From: Phreatobacter sp.
GTDB taxonomy: Bacteria > Pseudomonadota > Alphaproteobacteria > Rhizobiales > Phreatobacteraceae
Length of the DNA: 64,000 bases
NCBI RefSeq assembly: GCF_016793595.1
Contig: NZ_JAEULY010000020.1
Location: forward strand, 89,350-153,349
Reading direction: 5' to 3'
Made by a program: the position numbers and the translations under genes
Shown here: positions 61,669-64,000 of the stretch, one piece after another
Numbering within the stretch: position 1 is the stretch's first letter
Layout of the letters: the number at the start of each line of letters is the position of its first letter
Notes under the pieces: generated by a model
What the model was told of the DNA's origin: nothing
The model's input: the letters and a program-made list of their open reading frames with translations, nothing else
Databases searched by the model: none

Positions 61669-61686
61669 ATTTAGATCGATCCAATT
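61669..61686. promoter_or_regulatory. LacI-type operator, copy 3
   Basis: ATTTAGATCGATCCAATT matches copy 1 at 15 of 18 positions, again around a central CG, upstream of the SDR-MaoC operon. The left half is identical to copy 1. Confidence 0.7.
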
Positions 61687-61810
61687 TCCGTTTGGCAAGC
61701 CCCGATTTTCGCGCCTCCCAACTCTCGGGCGACGCATGCGCTGCCTGCGGGCAGGCATCCACGGGTGAACGACCGAGCGGGGCGCCCGCGAACCGCGCCC
61801 GGTCGCCGTT

Positions 61811-61824
61811 TTGACATTTGTCAA
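61811..61824. promoter_or_regulatory. CRP/FNR-type (NnrR/Dnr-like) box before nnrS
   Basis: TTGACATTTGTCAA, a perfect 5-bp dyad around four bases, lies 72 bp before the NnrS start. It fits the TTGxx-N4-xxCAA rule of FNR, Dnr and NnrR sites, and nnrS genes are commonly NO-regulated. Confidence 0.7.
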
Positions 61825-61895
61825 TTTCTTGCCCGGGGACACCGGGCATTCTGCACGCCGTCCCCCTGATGCGGACAGGAGCTTGGCGAGGCGCC

Positions 61896-63098
61896 ATGAT
61901 CAGCACGATGGAACTCCAGCGAGCCTGGCGGGGGCCAGTGCTGTTCAGCTACGGATTTCGCCCGTTCTTCCTCGGCGGGCCCATTCTGGCGGCGCTGCTC
62001 GTGCCCTTGTGGGTGCCCTGGTATCTCGGCCTCATCACCATTCCGAGCGCCCTGCCGCCGGTCGCATGGCACGCTCATGAACTGCTGTTCGGCTATGTGC
62101 CCGCCATCGTCGCCGGCTTCCTCCTGACGGCCGTGCCCAACTGGACGGGGCGGTTGCCGGTGGTCGGCTGGCCGTTGGTCGGGCTGTTCGGGCTCTGGCT
62201 GACGGGCCGCATCGCGGTCGCCTGTTCCGTCCTGCTCGATCCCTTGTCGCTTGCCGTCCTCAGCCTGCTCTTCCCGGTGGCTCTTGCGGGCGTCGTCGCG
62301 CGCGAGATCATCGCCGGCGGCAACTGGCGAAACCTCAAGGTTCTCGGCGGCATCGTCGTGCTGACGCTGGCGCAGGCGCTCTTCCACTACGAGATCTGGC
62401 GCCACGGCCATGCCGTTTCCGGCGACCGCCTCGCCATCGGCGTGACAATCATGCTGATCATGATCGTCGGCGGCCGGATCGTCCCGAGCTTCACCACCAA
62501 CTGGCTGAAGCGCGCCAATCCCGGACGCCAGCCGGAGCCTTTCGGCCGCTTCGACGTGGTCGCCATGGCGGTGGGCGGCGCGGCGCTGGTCGCGTGGGCG
62601 GCATCGCCGCTACATGCGGGGCTGGCGGCGCCGGCCGGCCTGCTGCTGCTCGCGGCCGGGACGCTCCAGGCGGTCCGCCTCCTGCGATGGGCGGGCGACA
62701 GAACTCTCGCCGAGCCGCTCGTCACCGTTCTGCACGTGGCTTTCGCCTTCGTGCCCTTGGGCTATTTCCTGACGGGCTACGCCATGCTCGCGGACAGCGG
62801 CGCGGCGCGGTCGGCGGGCGCGCATGCCTGGACGGCCGGCGCCATCGGGCTGATGACCCTCGCGGTCATGACCCGTGCCAGCCGTGGCCATTCCGGGCGC
62901 GCGCTCACCGCGCCGCCTTCAACCATCCTGATCTATGTCGCGGCCTTCCTTGCCGCCGTCCTGCGCATGGTCGCGTCCTTCGCCCCGGAGCACGCGATGG
63001 TCCTGCTGGCCGCTGCGGGCGGCGCATGGACGCTGGCGTTCCTCGGATTCGCGGTAAGCTATGGCCCGATGCTCGCACGGCCACGCGCGGGTGCGTGA
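61896..63098 (+). CDS. nnrS: NnrS family protein
   Basis: Membrane protein of 400 residues with about 12 helices; NnrS is a haem- and copper-containing protein that protects against nitric oxide stress. Family segments are RGPVLFSYGFRPFFLGGPIL near the start, WHAHELLFGYVPAIVAGFLL near 65, ALFHYEIWRHGH near 180 and GGRIVPSFTTNWL near 215. The His residues in these are likely cofactor ligands. ATG 61896 with GAGG upstream was taken; ATG 61869 is an alternative. An FNR-type box precedes it, and a truncated haemoglobin gene lies convergently 18 bp beyond. Confidence 0.92.
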   Translation: MISTMELQRAWRGPVLFSYGFRPFFLGGPILAALLVPLWVPWYLGLITIPSALPPVAWHAHELLFGYVPAIVAGFLLTAVPNWTGRLPVVGWPLVGLFGLWLTGRIAVACSVLLDPLSLAVLSLLFPVALAGVVAREIIAGGNWRNLKVLGGIVVLTLAQALFHYEIWRHGHAVSGDRLAIGVTIMLIMIVGGRIVPSFTTNWLKRANPGRQPEPFGRFDVVAMAVGGAALVAWAASPLHAGLAAPAGLLLLAAGTLQAVRLLRWAGDRTLAEPLVTVLHVAFAFVPLGYFLTGYAMLADSGAARSAGAHAWTAGAIGLMTLAVMTRASRGHSGRALTAPPSTILIYVAAFLAAVLRMVASFAPEHAMVLLAAAGGAWTLAFLGFAVSYGPMLARPRAGA

Positions 63099-63116
63099 CG
63101 GCAGCGGCCTGCGGAC

Positions 63117-63581
63117 CTACAGGCTGTCCTCGAGGATCGGCCGGACCGAGAGCGAGTCCTCGCTGCGGTGGAACGCGATGGCGAGGCGGAACGAATGGGC
63201 GATGCGCATCGCGCGGTCCATGAACAGCGCCGCGATTTCCGGCGGGCAAAGCCGCCGCACCGTCGACCGGAACAGGGTGAGCCAGCGGCGGAAATGCGCC
63301 TCGTCGAGCCCGGGAATGGCGAGATGCGGCGGCAGCGGCCGGCCCTCGTAGCGACTGCTGCGCAGCAGGGTGGCCGACCAGAAGTCGCACATCTTGGCGA
63401 GGTGATGCGGCCAGTCCTGTTCCGCGATGGCCGCGTTGAAGACCGGGCCCAACAGATCGTCGGCGCGGATCTCGTCATAGAAGCCGTGGACGACGGCCGC
63501 GATCATCGCCTCGTCCAGCGCTTCCGGCAGCAGCCTGCCCTCGATGAGGACGACGCGCGCGGGCGCGGGGCGATCCTTCAT
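63117..63581 (-). CDS. Group III truncated haemoglobin
   Basis: Globin of 154 residues. The pattern VVHGFYDEIRADDLLGPVF, then WPHHLAKMCDFWSATLL with the proximal His, then GRPLPPHLAIPGLDEAHFRR, is that of group III truncated haemoglobins. It probably handles NO or oxygen under micro-oxic conditions and thus fits with NnrS, whose gene meets it tail to tail. Confidence 0.93.
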   Translation of the reverse strand: MKDRPAPARVVLIEGRLLPEALDEAMIAAVVHGFYDEIRADDLLGPVFNAAIAEQDWPHHLAKMCDFWSATLLRSSRYEGRPLPPHLAIPGLDEAHFRRWLTLFRSTVRRLCPPEIAALFMDRAMRIAHSFRLAIAFHRSEDSLSVRPILEDSL

Positions 63582-63757
63582 GATGCTTCTCCCTTGCGGA
63601 CCAGCGATGGCCCGGGGCTCCGGGGCCGTCCGGCCATTGTCTCATCGTCGAGCGGAACGCACGCCGCGGCACCGCCACGATTCCTATACCGGCCACCGCG
63701 AAACGGCCAGACGATGGCGGCCAGCCGCAACGCGCCGGTCGCCGGGGATGACCCGGC

Positions 63758-64000
63758 CTAGCGTCGGGCGCCCTCGCAGCACGGGTCAGCCTGGGCGCCA
63801 TCCGCAGCGAAGGCTGCGTAGGCCTGATGGCGCACGGCGCTCCACGGCTCCGACGGCGTCAGGGCGCATTGATCGATGCTCGACAAGCCGTCGCGCGCCG
63901 CCTGCGAGGCGATGGGCGGCTCGACCTCGCGGATCAGCCCGTCCTCTACCCCATAGATCCAGCCGTGGACATGCAGCGGCTGTCCGCGCGCCCAGGCGGC
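63758..64000 (-). CDS. Beta-class carbonic anhydrase, C-terminal part
   Basis: The last 80 codons of a minus-strand gene whose start lies beyond the window. The segment PLHVHGWIYGVEDGLIREVE is the C-terminal signature of bacterial beta-carbonic anhydrases. The following 55 residues, ending in PCCEGARR, are longer than usual and unlike the family core. The zinc ligands are outside the window, so function is inferred from this end only. Confidence 0.75.
   Translation of the reverse strand, partial: AAWARGQPLHVHGWIYGVEDGLIREVEPPIASQAARDGLSSIDQCALTPSEPWSAVRHQAYAAFAADGAQADPCCEGARR

Noticed and set aside
1..64000. CRISPR arrays, insertion sequences, phage or toxin-antitoxin genes
   Set aside because: No regular direct repeats, transposase or integrase motifs were seen anywhere in the window.

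Overview
The window looks like a piece of a high-GC alphaproteobacterial chromosome, probably Hyphomicrobiales (Rhizobiales; Bosea, Chelatococcus or Bradyrhizobium-like). The grounds are the strong GC bias, tight operons with ATGA/TGATG overlaps, the abundance of TRAP, Liv, Bug and peptide-type binding proteins, the FeuQ/PhoQ-like sensor kinase and the palindromic GCCCGGC intergenic repeats. No database search was run, so the genus is a guess. Gene density is very high. I saw no insertion sequence, prophage, CRISPR array or rRNA; the only RNA-like sequence is a 28-bp tRNA 3'-end remnant.

Layout. (1) 1-9.1 kb: end of a GntR/FCD regulator, a complete TRAP transporter (dctP-dctQ-dctM), type II dehydroquinase, a small unknown protein, 3-dehydroshikimate dehydratase (QuiC type) and shikimate dehydrogenase, then two tandem sister GntR/FCD regulators. 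Together this reads as uptake of quinate/shikimate and conversion to protocatechuate. (2) 9.3-12.4 kb: a fused two-NBD peptide-type ABC ATPase without permeases, divergent from a malate/L-lactate-type dehydrogenase. (3) 12.4-20.1 kb: a Liv-type ABC transporter with binding protein, an LLM flavin monooxygenase, its flavin reductase and a LysR regulator. (4) 20.1-26.7 kb: a NitT/TauT-type ABC transporter interleaved with a DHDPS-like aldolase, a GNAT protein and an SDR-like protein, with a TetR regulator. (5) 26.9-30.1 kb: a small beta-barrel protein, a Bug-type binding protein and an AMP-forming ligase. (6) 30.2-38.2 kb: IclR regulator, Pot-type ABC transporter, AroM, DUF917 and HyuA. (7) 38.2-46.5 kb: TolC, adaptor and heavy-metal-type RND pump, with a two-component system. 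(8) 46.6-61.6 kb: CoA-linked catabolism (AMP ligase, acyl-CoA dehydrogenase, two MaoC hydratases, CoA-transferase, AroE-like dehydrogenase, enoyl-CoA hydratase, 2-hydroxyacid dehydrogenase, amidohydrolase, SDR) with a peptide-type ABC transporter and a LacI regulator. (9) 61.8-64 kb: NnrS and a group III truncated haemoglobin, then the end of a beta-carbonic anhydrase.

How it works together. The region is a series of catabolic modules, most with one importer, a few enzymes and one regulator of its own family. I found matching repeated operators for several: a CAACCA-NN-TGGTTG site twice in the TetR module, an ATTTAGATCG(A/T)TC-type palindrome three times in the LacI module, GCTATAA/TTATAGC elements in the LysR module and a GTTCCA-N5-TGGAAC site before the IclR gene. 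The least understood modules, and the best candidates for undescribed pathways, are the AroM-DUF917-HyuA-Pot locus, the TetR/DHDPS-like locus and the LacI-controlled CoA locus. The last has permeases and a binding protein but no ATPase, while an unattached fused ATPase lies about 41 kb away.
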